A stretch of DNA of 64,000 nt from Acuticoccus sediminis (GTDB lineage Bacteria; Pseudomonadota; Alphaproteobacteria; Rhizobiales; Amorphaceae): contig NZ_QHHQ01000001.1 of the NCBI RefSeq assembly GCF_003258595.1, forward strand, positions 496,001 to 560,000, written 5' to 3'. Under the pieces are notes generated by a model. That model did not search any database. It worked only from the letters and a program-made list of their open reading frames with translations, and had not been told where the DNA came from. Within the stretch, counting starts at the first letter, position 1, and each line of letters starts with the position of its first letter. The position numbers and the translations under genes were made by a program. Positions 44,288 to 53,850 of the stretch are shown here, piece by piece.

Positions 44288-47101
44288 ATGAGTACCCACG
44301 AGCGTTACAACGCGCCCGCCACCGAAGCCAAGTGGCGCGCCACCTGGGACGAGGCGGACATCTACCGCACGGACAACGACGATCCGCGCCCAAAGTACTA
44401 CGTGCTGGAGATGTTCCCCTACCCCTCCGGCCGCATCCACATGGGCCACGTCCGAAACTACACGATGGGCGACGTGGTCGCGCGGTACCGCCGCGCCAAG
44501 GGCTTCAACGTCCTGCACCCGATGGGGTGGGACGCGTTCGGCATGCCGGCCGAGAACGCGGCGATGCAGAACAACACGCATCCCGCCAAGTGGACCTACG
44601 CCAACATCGAGGCGATGAAGAAGCAGCTCAAGTCGATGGGCCTGTCCCTCGACTGGAGCCGCGAGTTCGCGACGTGCGACGTCGCGTACTACCACCAGCA
44701 GCAGCGCCTGTTCCTGGCCTTCCTGGAGAAGGGCCTCGTCACGCGCCAGACCCGCAAGGTGAACTGGGACCCCGTCGACAAGACGGTGCTCGCCAACGAG
44801 CAGGTGATCGACGGCAAGGGCTGGCGCTCCGGCGCGCCGGTGGAGCAGCGCGAGCTGCCGGAGTGGTGTTTCAAGATCACCGAATACGCCCAGGATCTCC
44901 TGGAGGCGCTGGACGGTCTCGACCGCTGGCCCGACAAGGTGCGCCTGATGCAGCGCAACTGGATCGGCCGTTCCGAGGGCCTGATGATGCGTTTCCCGCT
45001 GACGGTGAAGGAACCGTCCGGCATCACCGACATAGAGGTTTTCACGACCCGGCCCGACACGATCTTCGGCGCGTCCTTCGTGGCGGTCGCGCCCGGGCAC
45101 CCGATCGCCAGGGCGGTCGCCGAACATAACCCCGACGTCGCGGCGTTCATCGCCGAGACGCAGAAGATGGGCACCAGCCTCGTCGAGATCGAGAAGGCCG
45201 AGAAGCGCGGCATCTTCACCAACCTGCGCGTCGCCCACCCGTTCGACCCCGACGTCACGCTGCCGGTCTACGTCGCCAACTTCATCCTGATGGAGTACGG
45301 CACGGGCGCCATCTTCGGCTGCCCGGCGCACGACCAGCGCGACCTCGACTTCGCCCGCAAGTACTCGCTGCCGGTCCAGCCCGTGGTCCGCCCGCGCGAC
45401 GCCGACGACACCTTCCACGTCGGCGCCGACGCCTTCACCGACGACGGCGTGATCTTCAACTCCGACTTCCTCGACGGCCTGACCATCGCCGAGGCGAAGG
45501 AGGCGGTCGCCGGCCGGCTCGAGACCACCATGCTCGACGGCGCGCCGCAGGGCACGCGCAAGGTGAACTTCCGCCTGCGCGACTGGGGCATCTCGCGCCA
45601 GCGCTACTGGGGCTGCCCGATCCCGGTCATCAAGTGCGAGGCCTGCGGCATCGTCCCGGTGCCGGACGACCAGCTGCCGGTGAAGCTGCCCGACGACGTC
45701 ACGTTCGACGTCCCCGGCAACCCGCTGGACCGCCACCCGACCTGGAAGCACGTCACCTGCCCGTCCTGCGGCGCCGAAGCCGAGCGCGAGACGGACACGA
45801 TGGACACCTTCGTCGACTCGTCCTGGTACTTCGCGCGCTTCACCGCGCCGGACGCCGCCGCGCCGATCGAGAAGGACGTGATGGAGGCGTGGCTCCCCGT
45901 CGACCAGTACATCGGCGGCATCGAGCACGCGATCCTGCACCTCCTCTACTCGCGCTTCTTCATGCGCGCGGTGGCGAAGGCGGGCTTCGGCGAGTGCCCC
46001 GAGCCGTTCCGCGGCCTCTTCACCCAGGGCATGGTCACGCACGAGACCTTCGGCGGCCTCTTCCGCGACTGGCTGGCGCCGGAGGAGACCCGCCCGGCGA
46101 CGCCGGAGGAGGCGGCCCGCCTCGCCGCGCACTATGCCCGGCACATCGAGGTGTCGCGCCGGCTGGACAACGATCCGCGCATCGACAGGCAGCTCCTGCA
46201 CCACTTCCTCGACCCGGCCGTCGAGACCAGCGCCTGCGCGGCCTACGACGCCTTCTTCGCCGAAAGCCGCAGCGAGCCGCTGTTCGAGAAGCGCGTCTGG
46301 TTCTCGCCGGAGCACCCGCTGCGGGCGCAGCCGGCGGAGGCGTGGCTCGTCAACGTCACCAAGAACGACCTCACCCCCGCGTTCACCTACGGCGTCGAGA
46401 AGATGTCGAAGTCGAAGCGGAACGTGGTCGACCCGGACTCGGTGCTGTCGACCTACGGCGCAGACACCGCCCGCTGGTTCATGCTGTCCGACACCCCGCC
46501 CGAGCGTGACATCGAGTGGACCGACGCCGGCTTCGACGCCTCGCATCGCTTCGTGCAGCGCATCTGGCGCCTGGTGCAGGAGTCGGTGCCGCTGATGGAC
46601 CGTCCGGGCACCGGCGACGGCCTCGCCCTGCGCAAGGCCAGCCACGTCGCCGTCCGCGCCATCGAGGAGGCGATCGAGGGTCTCGGCTTCAACCGCGCCG
46701 TCGCCCGCATCTACGAGTGGACCAACGCGCTGCAGAAGGCGCTCGGCGACGACGCGACCCCCGGCCCCGTCCTGCGCGAGAGCGTCGAGGCGCTGATCCG
46801 CTGCTTCGCGCCGATGATGCCGCACCTCGCCGAGGAATGCTGGATCGCGATGGGCAACGAGGGCTTCGTCTCCTCGGCCGCGTGGCCGACGGTGGACGAG
46901 AGCCTCCTGGTCGAGGACGCCATCACCCTCCCGGTTCAGGTGAACGGCAAGAAGCGCGCCGAGATCACGGTGGCCAAGGACGCGGCCGCCGGGGACATCG
47001 AGGCCGCTGTCCTCGAACTGGAAGACGTGAAACGCTTCCTCAACGGTCCACCCCGCAAGGTGATCGTCGTGCCTCAACGGATCGTCAATGTCGTGGCGTA
47101 G
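44288..47101 (+). CDS. leuS: Leucine--tRNA ligase
   Basis: Class I synthetase that charges tRNA-Leu, 937 residues from the ATG at 44288. The HIGH motif is HMGH (residues 51-54) and the KMSKS motif is K705-S709. A CP1 editing domain (about 225-430) and the anticodon-binding domain are intact. A weak open frame precedes the chosen start but does not resemble the family. The last 14 bases overlap lptE. Confidence 0.97.
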   Translation: MSTHERYNAPATEAKWRATWDEADIYRTDNDDPRPKYYVLEMFPYPSGRIHMGHVRNYTMGDVVARYRRAKGFNVLHPMGWDAFGMPAENAAMQNNTHPAKWTYANIEAMKKQLKSMGLSLDWSREFATCDVAYYHQQQRLFLAFLEKGLVTRQTRKVNWDPVDKTVLANEQVIDGKGWRSGAPVEQRELPEWCFKITEYAQDLLEALDGLDRWPDKVRLMQRNWIGRSEGLMMRFPLTVKEPSGITDIEVFTTRPDTIFGASFVAVAPGHPIARAVAEHNPDVAAFIAETQKMGTSLVEIEKAEKRGIFTNLRVAHPFDPDVTLPVYVANFILMEYGTGAIFGCPAHDQRDLDFARKYSLPVQPVVRPRDADDTFHVGADAFTDDGVIFNSDFLDGLTIAEAKEAVAGRLETTMLDGAPQGTRKVNFRLRDWGISRQRYWGCPIPVIKCEACGIVPVPDDQLPVKLPDDVTFDVPGNPLDRHPTWKHVTCPSCGAEAERETDTMDTFVDSSWYFARFTAPDAAAPIEKDVMEAWLPVDQYIGGIEHAILHLLYSRFFMRAVAKAGFGECPEPFRGLFTQGMVTHETFGGLFRDWLAPEETRPATPEEAARLAAHYARHIEVSRRLDNDPRIDRQLLHHFLDPAVETSACAAYDAFFAESRSEPLFEKRVWFSPEHPLRAQPAEAWLVNVTKNDLTPAFTYGVEKMSKSKRNVVDPDSVLSTYGADTARWFMLSDTPPERDIEWTDAGFDASHRFVQRIWRLVQESVPLMDRPGTGDGLALRKASHVAVRAIEEAIEGLGFNRAVARIYEWTNALQKALGDDATPGPVLRESVEALIRCFAPMMPHLAEECWIAMGNEGFVSSAAWPTVDESLLVEDAITLPVQVNGKKRAEITVAKDAAAGDIEAAVLELEDVKRFLNGPPRKVIVVPQRIVNVVA

Positions 47102-47612
47102 CGCCATCATCGCCCTCGCGGCGGCTCTCGCCGTCGCAGGCTGCCAGGTCAGGCCGCTCTACCTGGACGCGGCCTCCGGTGGCGTGCGCTCGCCGCAGCC
47201 GGACCTGATGGCGATCGCCGTCGATCCGCCGCGCGACCGCACCGAGCAGGTGCTCACCAACGAGCTGAAGTTCCTGTTCCGCGGTGACGGCAGCTCACCC
47301 GATGCGCCGCTTTACCGCCTCCGCTTCGTGGTCGACGTCAGCGACGACCGCCTCGCGGTGGAGCTGGAGCAGGACCTGCCGGCGGCGATCCTGGTGACGC
47401 TCAACGCGACCTTCATCCTGTCGGAGATCGCGACGCAGCGCACCCTTCTGACCGGCGCCTCGACGGCGACCTCGTCGTACGACTTCTCCTCGCAGCGCTT
47501 CGCCAACGAGCGTGCCGAGAAGGACGCGCGCGAGCGGGCGGCACGGTCGATGGCGGAAAACATCTCCGGCCGCATCGCCGCCTACTTCGCGGCCAAGCGC
47601 TCCGATTCGTGA
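47088..47612 (+). CDS. lptE: LPS assembly lipoprotein LptE
   Basis: A 174-residue lipoprotein (lipobox VAGC, Cys19), the plug partner of LptD for delivering lipopolysaccharide to the outer leaflet. The sequence is poorly conserved, but the sequence context leuS-lptE-holA is diagnostic in proteobacteria, and [12 protein letters not shown] after the lipobox plus the C-terminal [16 protein letters not shown] match alphaproteobacterial members. It overlaps leuS by 14 bases and holA by GTGA. Confidence 0.93.
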   Translation: MSWRSAIIALAAALAVAGCQVRPLYLDAASGGVRSPQPDLMAIAVDPPRDRTEQVLTNELKFLFRGDGSSPDAPLYRLRFVVDVSDDRLAVELEQDLPAAILVTLNATFILSEIATQRTLLTGASTATSSYDFSSQRFANERAEKDARERAARSMAENISGRIAAYFAAKRSDS

Positions 47613-48634
47613 CCGCAGCGAAGGCCTCCGAGGTCGGGCGGCGCTTCACCCATCGCGATAAGCTGCCGCCGGTGATCCTGGTGTTCGGGCCCGACCGCGG
47701 GCTCGTCACCGAGGTCTCCGACGCGATCCTCGCCCTCTTCGCCGACAGCGACGACCCCTTCGCCATCGTCAAGCTCGACGCGGCGGCCGTCGCGTCGGAC
47801 CCCGCCCGCCTGATCGACGAGGCGGGCACCATCTCGATGTTCGGCGGAAAGCGGCTGATCCTGGTGCGGGATGCGGCGGGGCGGAACATGTCGCCCTCGG
47901 TGCAGCCGCTGCTCGACCACCCCCCCACCGATGCGGTGGTCGTGGTCGAGGCGGGGGACCTGAAGCGCGGCACGGGCCTTCGCAAGGACGTCGAGGGTCA
48001 CGCGCGCGCCGTCGCCGTCTACTGTCCCGCCGATACCGGGCGCGATCTCGACCTGATGATCGAGGAGGAGGCATCCAAGTTCGGCCTCACCATCGACGCT
48101 GACGCCCGCGCGGTGCTGCGCGAGCGGCTGGGCGCCGACCGGGCCGCCTCGCGCAACGAGGTGGTGAAGGCCTGCCTCCACGCCGCGGGCGGCGAGGCGG
48201 TGACCATCGCCGACATCGACGCCGTGGTCGGCGACGTCGCCGCCAGCGAGATCGGCGAGGCGGTGGACGCGGCCTTCCTCGGCAACCGCCGCGCGCTCGA
48301 CGCCGTACTGGCGCGGGTCCTGCGCCAGGACAGCGCCGCGGTGCAGATCCTGATGATGGCGCAGCGCGTCTCGCATGCGCTGGAGCTCGCCTCCGTCGCG
48401 GTCGCCGCCGGCGCCAGCCCGACGCGGGCGGTGGAGGACGTGCGCCCGCCCCTCTTCGGCTCCCATCGCACGATGGCCCCGCGCGCGCTCGACATCTGGC
48501 CGCCCGGCAAGCTGCGCGCCGCCTCCGAGGCGATCGCCGAGGCGACGTTCCGGACGCGGATCATGCCGCACCTCGCCGCCGCGACGACGCGCGACGTGCT
48601 GATGCGCATCGCCTCGCAGGTCTCCAGGCGATAG
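47609..48634 (+). CDS. holA: DNA polymerase III subunit delta
   Basis: Clamp-loader subunit that opens the beta clamp, 341 residues. The N-terminal AAA+-like domain begins PPVILVFGPDRGLVTEV; there is no functional Walker A, as expected for delta. GTG start at 47609 overlaps the lptE stop. The C-terminal helical domain (about 210-335) is complete. Confidence 0.94.
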   Translation: MTAAKASEVGRRFTHRDKLPPVILVFGPDRGLVTEVSDAILALFADSDDPFAIVKLDAAAVASDPARLIDEAGTISMFGGKRLILVRDAAGRNMSPSVQPLLDHPPTDAVVVVEAGDLKRGTGLRKDVEGHARAVAVYCPADTGRDLDLMIEEEASKFGLTIDADARAVLRERLGADRAASRNEVVKACLHAAGGEAVTIADIDAVVGDVAASEIGEAVDAAFLGNRRALDAVLARVLRQDSAAVQILMMAQRVSHALELASVAVAAGASPTRAVEDVRPPLFGSHRTMAPRALDIWPPGKLRAASEAIAEATFRTRIMPHLAAATTRDVLMRIASQVSRR

Positions 48635-48655
48635 GCGGGCCGCACCGCCGCTTCA

Positions 48656-48692
48656 ATTGTTCGAACAATAGACCAATGCCGGCTCCCGGCAT
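48656..48692. terminator. Two adjacent palindromes between convergent holA and merR-type genes
   Basis: ATTGTTCGAACAAT (48656-48669) is a perfect 14-base palindrome; 48676-48682 and 48686-48692 form a perfect 7-base-pair hairpin with a 3-base loop. They sit between two convergent genes. The hairpin may stop transcription; on the minus strand it is followed by a T-richer stretch. The TTCGAA palindrome could be a protein-binding site. Confidence 0.5.
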
Positions 48693-48732
48693 CGGCCCGG
48701 CGTGAGTATGCGGCCGCGGAGGCCGCACCGGT

Positions 48733-49197
48733 TCAGCCGACCTTGCAGCGCTTCAGCTTGGCGAGGGCCTCGGACGCCTGAACCTCGATCTCGCGGAGCT
48801 CGGTCATGGTCAGCGCCAGCGCCGCGCTCTGCTCCTCGAGCTGGCTGATCCGGCTGCGGACGCCGTCGAGGAGCGTGGTGAGCTGCTCCTGGTCGCTCTG
48901 GTCCGCCTCGTAGAGCTCGAGATAGTCCTTGATGTCCTGCAGCGAGAAGCCGAGACGCTTGCCGCGCTGGACGAGGACGAGGCGCGTCCGCTCGCGCTCG
49001 GTATAGATCCGCGTGCTGCCGGCGCGCTTCGGCGAGATGAGTCCCTTCGACTCGTAGAACCGTACGGCGCGCGGCGTCATCCCGAGTTCGTCCGCAAGTT
49101 GCGTCACTGTGTAGAACGTTTCGGTCACGGCACGGCGATTCCATACCAGCCGCGGCTGTCCCGCGACCTCGCTCGAGGCTTCCATCCGCATCTCCAT
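48733..49197 (-). CDS. MerR family transcriptional regulator
   Basis: A DNA-binding regulator of about 150 residues. The winged helix-turn-helix (about 27-95) reads FYTVTQLADELGMTPRAVRFYESKGLISPKR, quoted here only as FYTVTQLADELG and RAVRFYESKGLI. A coiled-coil dimerisation helix (about 105-150) follows. Only one Cys (near the end) is present, so metal sensing is unlikely; it resembles the LiuR-like alphaproteobacterial group that controls amino- or fatty-acid catabolism. Start alternatives are the ATGs at 49197 and 49185, the latter with GGAG upstream. Confidence 0.88.
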   Translation of the reverse strand: MEMRMEASSEVAGQPRLVWNRRAVTETFYTVTQLADELGMTPRAVRFYESKGLISPKRAGSTRIYTERERTRLVLVQRGKRLGFSLQDIKDYLELYEADQSDQEQLTTLLDGVRSRISQLEEQSAALALTMTELREIEVQASEALAKLKRCKVG

Positions 49198-49576
49198 CCA
49201 TGCTGGGTCCCGAGCGAACGCAGCGGCCCGGCCCGGCGGTCAGAATGATCGTCGAAAATGGTATCTCTCTTCCGATTCGTCATGACACTTCAGACGCAGC
49301 GGTACGTCCCACGTCCGCGCCCATGCGATAAAGCGCCTATACTGCTGTGAGCTGTCGATCGTCTTGCCCAGCAGCGTCTCTCGCCAGACGAGAGGTTTAG
49401 CGAACGCTTTGCTCGGGCGAGTCACAACTTTCGATTGTTGAGATTTTGCATTCCATTGCGTCTGTCATTACACGTTTTTATACACTGATCGGTTTATGTT
49501 ATGCAAGACAACATAGGCTGAGCTTAGTCGCTACACCCGGTAAAATGTTCTTCAACTCCAATATGGGAGACGAACA
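49198..49576. promoter_or_regulatory. AT-richer intergenic region with promoter of the methyltransferase gene
   Basis: A 379-base gap with unusually low G+C. TTGCGT (49456-49461) and TATACA (49479-49484) are 17 bases apart, a good promoter reading towards the methyltransferase gene. A dyad TATGTT/AACATA (49495-49500, 49510-49515) lies just downstream, where a repressor could bind. A 61-codon frame at 49240-49425 on the minus strand exists, but it has no ribosome-binding site or recognisable motif and I do not call it a gene. Confidence 0.5.
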
Positions 49577-50398
49577 TTGTCGGTCGACCGTGTGACCTCG
49601 CACTATGCCCCGGAAGGCTTCGAGCAGCGGATCGACGACGCCATCCGCGCCGCCGGTCTGAATCCTCAGCATTTCAGTGCATTAGACATTGCACCGATGG
49701 ACGAATTCCATCTCGGCGGGCTCGACGCGACCCATAGGGTGGCCCAATGGCTCGCAATCGGGCCCGGCGACCGCGTCCTCGATGTCGGCGCGGGGCTGGG
49801 CGGACCGGCCCGCGCGGTGGCATCTCAAATGGAATGCCAAGTAACGGGGATGGACCTCACGCCTCAATACGTAGCGCTCGGCAATAAACTGTCCGCCCGC
49901 TGCGGCCTCGCCGCCCGCGTGACGCTGATCGAGGGCGACGTCACGAAAGACCTGCCGGATCAGGCGTTTGACGCAGCGATGATGCTCCACGTCGGCATGA
50001 ACATCGCCGACAAGACGGCGGTCTTCCGGGCGGTGCGCCGGGCGCTGGTCCCCGGCGCCCGCTTCGTCGTCTACGACGTCATGTCGTCGACCGGGCGGCC
50101 GCTGGAGTACCCCGTCCCCTGGTCCGCCACCGAGGACACCAGTTTCGTGGAGTCGCCGGAGCAATATATCGAGAAACTTGAAGTTACCGACTTCACTATT
50201 GAAACCCAAGGTTCACTTCTGGAGCTCGCGATGGGCGTGCTCGCCGCCGCGCGGGCACGCGCGGAGGCCCACGGCCCGCCCCCGCTCGGCCTCCACGTCC
50301 TCTTCGAGGACAAGTACAAGGCGCGCTTCGCTAACCTCATCGCTGCGCTGAACGCCGGGGACATCGCCCCGATCATGATCGTCGCGCGCGCCGCCTGA
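49577..50398 (+). CDS. Class I SAM-dependent methyltransferase, small-molecule type
   Basis: A 273-residue methyltransferase. The SAM-binding loop is VLDVGAGLGGPAR (GAGLGG at 71-76), followed by VTGMDLTPQYV (acidic residue of motif II) and MLHVGMNIADK. It resembles methyltransferases acting on small molecules (glycine/sarcosine-type, sterol-type or ubiquinone-type); none can be chosen. The start is a TTG at 49577 with GGGAGA upstream. The first ~300 bases use A+T-richer codons than neighbouring genes, consistent with recent acquisition. It has its own promoter and probably answers to the nearby regulator. Confidence 0.82.
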   Translation: MSVDRVTSHYAPEGFEQRIDDAIRAAGLNPQHFSALDIAPMDEFHLGGLDATHRVAQWLAIGPGDRVLDVGAGLGGPARAVASQMECQVTGMDLTPQYVALGNKLSARCGLAARVTLIEGDVTKDLPDQAFDAAMMLHVGMNIADKTAVFRAVRRALVPGARFVVYDVMSSTGRPLEYPVPWSATEDTSFVESPEQYIEKLEVTDFTIETQGSLLELAMGVLAAARARAEAHGPPPLGLHVLFEDKYKARFANLIAALNAGDIAPIMIVARAA

Positions 50399-50402
50399 AC
50401 GG

Positions 50403-51062
50403 TCAGGGCGCGGTGAACTCGCCGAGCATCTCGTCCGTGGTCCTCACGCGGGCGTAATGGCCGTCCAGCATCTTGATGGAGGCGTGGTGCCGGTCTTCCT
50501 CGTGGGTGGCGCAGCAGTCCGGCAGCAGCGTCACCAGGAAGCCGCGGTCGCACGCGTCGCGCACCGTCGTCTCCACGCACTGGTCGGTGCATACGCCGTA
50601 GATCACGAGATACTCGACGCCGAGGTTGCGCAGCACGTACTCGATGTTGGTGCAGTTGAAGATGCCCGACGCGGTTTTCGGGATGATGATCTCGTCGCCC
50701 GCCGGCCCGACCTCCGGGATCACCCCCGCCTCCCACGCACCCTTGGGGATGAAGAGGCCGGAGATCATGTGGTCGAGGCTGATGTCCCGACCGTCCTGGG
50801 TCAGCGCCTCGATGACGGTGAAGATCACCTCCACCCCCGCCGCACGCGCGGCGCCCTGAAGGCGCTGCTGGTTCGGGATCACGGTGTCGGTCAGGCGGGT
50901 CAGGAAGTGCGCGTCGCCCTCCTCGCCGCGGCGGGCCCGCTCGGCGCGCTCGGCGGTCCATTCCATGTTCTGCATGTCGATGGACAGCAGCGCCGTCTTG
51001 CCCTTCTCGATGGGACGCTCGCGGTCGGCCGTGGTGGCGGTGGCAACGGTCAGCTTGGGCAC
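50403..51062 (-). CDS. Isochorismatase-fold cysteine hydrolase
   Basis: A 219-residue hydrolase with the complete catalytic triad of the family: D29 (ALLSIDMQN), K129 (IIPKTASG) and C162 (TDQCVETTVRDA). The family cleaves C-N bonds in ureido, carbamoyl or amide compounds (ureidoacrylate, N-carbamoylsarcosine, biuret and nicotinamide are examples). It ends the Liv-type ABC transporter operon, 12 bases after livH, so it probably acts on the imported compound. The substrate is unknown. Confidence 0.87.
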   Translation of the reverse strand: MPKLTVATATTADRERPIEKGKTALLSIDMQNMEWTAERAERARRGEEGDAHFLTRLTDTVIPNQQRLQGAARAAGVEVIFTVIEALTQDGRDISLDHMISGLFIPKGAWEAGVIPEVGPAGDEIIIPKTASGIFNCTNIEYVLRNLGVEYLVIYGVCTDQCVETTVRDACDRGFLVTLLPDCCATHEEDRHHASIKMLDGHYARVRTTDEMLGEFTAP

Positions 51063-51074
51063 GTCTCTCTCTCT

Positions 51075-51968
51075 CTAGGACCGATCGACCTTGGCGGCGG
51101 GGACGAGCCCGTCCGGCCGCACGAGGAGGACCGCGATGACGGTGGTGAGCACGATGGCGTCGCGATAGGGCGACAGGCTATCGGGCAAAAAGGCCTGACT
51201 GAAAACCTCCACCGCGCCGACGAAGAAGCCGCCGAGGATCGCGCCCGACAGGCTCCCGAGCCCGCCGAGCACCGTGGCGATGAACGCCTTCAGCACGGGG
51301 TAGAAGCCCATCAGCGGATCCACAGAGCCGCGCTGCGCCGTCCACACCACCGCGGCGATGCCGGCGAGGAGGCCGGAGAGCGCGAAGGCGGCGGCGACGA
51401 CGCGGTCGGCGCGAACGCCGAGGAGCCGCAGCATTTCGAAGTCTTCCGCGGCGGCCCGCATCGCCATCCCCGTCTCAGTGCGCCGCAGGAAGTGCGACAG
51501 GCCGAGGAGGGCGAGGAGCGTGGTCCCAACGGAGATCGTCGGGATGACCCCCACCGTGATCTCGCCGATCTGGTACGTGCCGGAGAGCGACGCCGGCAGG
51601 GCGATGGGCTTGGGCCGCGCCGAGATCCCGTTCTGGAACAGGACCTTGAGGATCTCGGAGATGGCGAAGCTGGTGATCAGCAGCGAGACCACGCTCGCCC
51701 CGCGCATCGCCCGGAAGGCGACGCGCTCCATGGCGACGGCCGCGAAGACCGCCGCGAAGATCCCCGTCGCGACGGCGAGCGGAATCGGCAGGCCGAAGAC
51801 CGTTGCGGCGAACACCCCGTAGCCGCCCACCGTCATGATCTCGCCGTGGGCGAAGTTGATGAGGCGCACGATGGAGAAGACGATGGCGAGCCCCAGCGCC
51901 AGCATCGCGTAGATGCCGCCGAGGGAGAGCGCGTTGACGGCCTGCTGGATGACGTAGTCCATCGCCAC
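51075..51968 (-). CDS. livH: Branched-chain-amino-acid-type ABC transporter permease, LivH family
   Basis: A 297-residue inner-membrane permease with about eight segments. Family blocks ALGLAIVFSIVRLINFAHGEIM at the N terminus and VLGGLGSLSGAILGGFFVG towards the end are present. It forms the transport channel with the LivM domain of the fusion gene. It lies 4 bases after livF. Transporters of this class also carry urea, amides and ureides, which suits the neighbouring hydrolase. Confidence 0.92.
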   Translation of the reverse strand: MAMDYVIQQAVNALSLGGIYAMLALGLAIVFSIVRLINFAHGEIMTVGGYGVFAATVFGLPIPLAVATGIFAAVFAAVAMERVAFRAMRGASVVSLLITSFAISEILKVLFQNGISARPKPIALPASLSGTYQIGEITVGVIPTISVGTTLLALLGLSHFLRRTETGMAMRAAAEDFEMLRLLGVRADRVVAAAFALSGLLAGIAAVVWTAQRGSVDPLMGFYPVLKAFIATVLGGLGSLSGAILGGFFVGAVEVFSQAFLPDSLSPYRDAIVLTTVIAVLLVRPDGLVPAAKVDRS

Positions 51969-51972
51969 CCCC

Positions 51973-52677
<705 letters not shown>

Positions 52678-52695
52678 CGGATCGGTCCCGTCCGC

Positions 52696-53850
52696 TCAGG
52701 GCGCCGGGAGCTTTTCGGGATCCGCCTCGGCACGCGCGACGAATTCCTTCGTGCCGTCGCCATGGATCCTGGCGATCACGACAGGGCGCAGCGGCATCCG
52801 GTCCGTCCCCTTGAACGTGAAGTTCGACATGACGCCTTCGCCGTTCTCGATATTCGCAAGCGCGTCGCGCACCGCCTCGGGGTCGGTGCTGCCGGCCGCC
52901 TCGACGGCCTGCTCGATCATGTGTGCGATGTCGCAGCCGTTGACGTAGTAGTTGTTGTCCGGCTCGGAGCCCGTCGCCTCGGTGTACTCCTTCACCCAGT
53001 CGCCGTAGGGCGAGCCCTCCTCCGGGAAGCCGCCGGAGGTGTGGTAGGTGCCGTCCACCACGTCGCCCAGGCCGCGGATCGTCGGGGTGTCGAGCACGTC
53101 GCCGCCCATCACCTGGGTGTCGAGGCCGGCGCCGCGCAGCGCCTTGATGAAGGCCGGGAAGTCCGGCTCCCAGGCCCACGTCACGATGAGGTCCGGCGCC
53201 GGCTCGGTCGCCTTGATGTTGGTGACGATGGCCGAGAAGTCGGGCTGGTTGAGCGAATAGAGCGACTCGCCGACCACCTCGCCGCCGTTGCCCTTGAACA
53301 CCTCCGCGAAGTACTCCGGCCCGCCCATCGTGTAGGCGCTGTCGGGGGACTTCACGATGTAGACCTTCTTGAAGCCCTGCTCCGCCGCGAAGTCGGCGAG
53401 GACGGTGCCCTGCTGGTTGTCGGCGGGGTAGGAGCCGAAGATGTAGTCGCCCACCTGGGTGAGCACCGGCGCGGTGCCCGCGAACGTCATCGTCGGGATC
53501 CCGGCGGGCTGGGTGATCTGGCCGGCGGCGATGGTGGGGTCGGCGTCGGCGGAGGCGACGATGAACTGCGCGCCGTTGTCCACCATCTCCTGCGCGACCT
53601 TGACGGTCTCCGCCATGTCGGAGCGGGTGTCGCGGACGTCGAGGACGACCTGGTACTTGCCGGCGAGGCCGCCCGCCTCGTTCATCTTGTCGACGCAGTA
53701 CTTGAAGCCGGCGTAGCTCGGCTGGTCGTAGGGGGTGAGGTAGCCGGACTGGGCGCTCATCACGCCGATCCTGTACTCCTCCTGGGCCGATGCCGGGGTG
53801 GCGAGGCCGGCTGCGACAAGGATCGCAAGGGCCGAGACGGACGTTCTCAT
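52696..53850 (-). CDS. ABC transporter substrate-binding protein, LivJ/AmiC-like
   Basis: A 384-residue periplasmic binding protein with a signal peptide ending near residue 23 (PASAQ) and a type I Leu/Ile/Val-binding fold (YRIGVMSAQSGYLTPYDQPS at the start). AGGGAAGGAG precedes the ATG at 53850, which overlaps the livMG stop as ATGA. Sequence context suggests a nitrogenous solute rather than branched-chain amino acids, but the ligand cannot be read from the sequence. Confidence 0.92.
   Translation of the reverse strand: MRTSVSALAILVAAGLATPASAQEEYRIGVMSAQSGYLTPYDQPSYAGFKYCVDKMNEAGGLAGKYQVVLDVRDTRSDMAETVKVAQEMVDNGAQFIVASADADPTIAAGQITQPAGIPTMTFAGTAPVLTQVGDYIFGSYPADNQQGTVLADFAAEQGFKKVYIVKSPDSAYTMGGPEYFAEVFKGNGGEVVGESLYSLNQPDFSAIVTNIKATEPAPDLIVTWAWEPDFPAFIKALRGAGLDTQVMGGDVLDTPTIRGLGDVVDGTYHTSGGFPEEGSPYGDWVKEYTEATGSEPDNNYYVNGCDIAHMIEQAVEAAGSTDPEAVRDALANIENGEGVMSNFTFKGTDRMPLRPVVIARIHGDGTKEFVARAEADPEKLPAP

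Noticed and set aside
49240-49425. 61-codon frame on the minus strand between the MerR-type and methyltransferase genes
   Set aside because: No ribosome-binding site and no recognisable motif; the region is better explained as control DNA.
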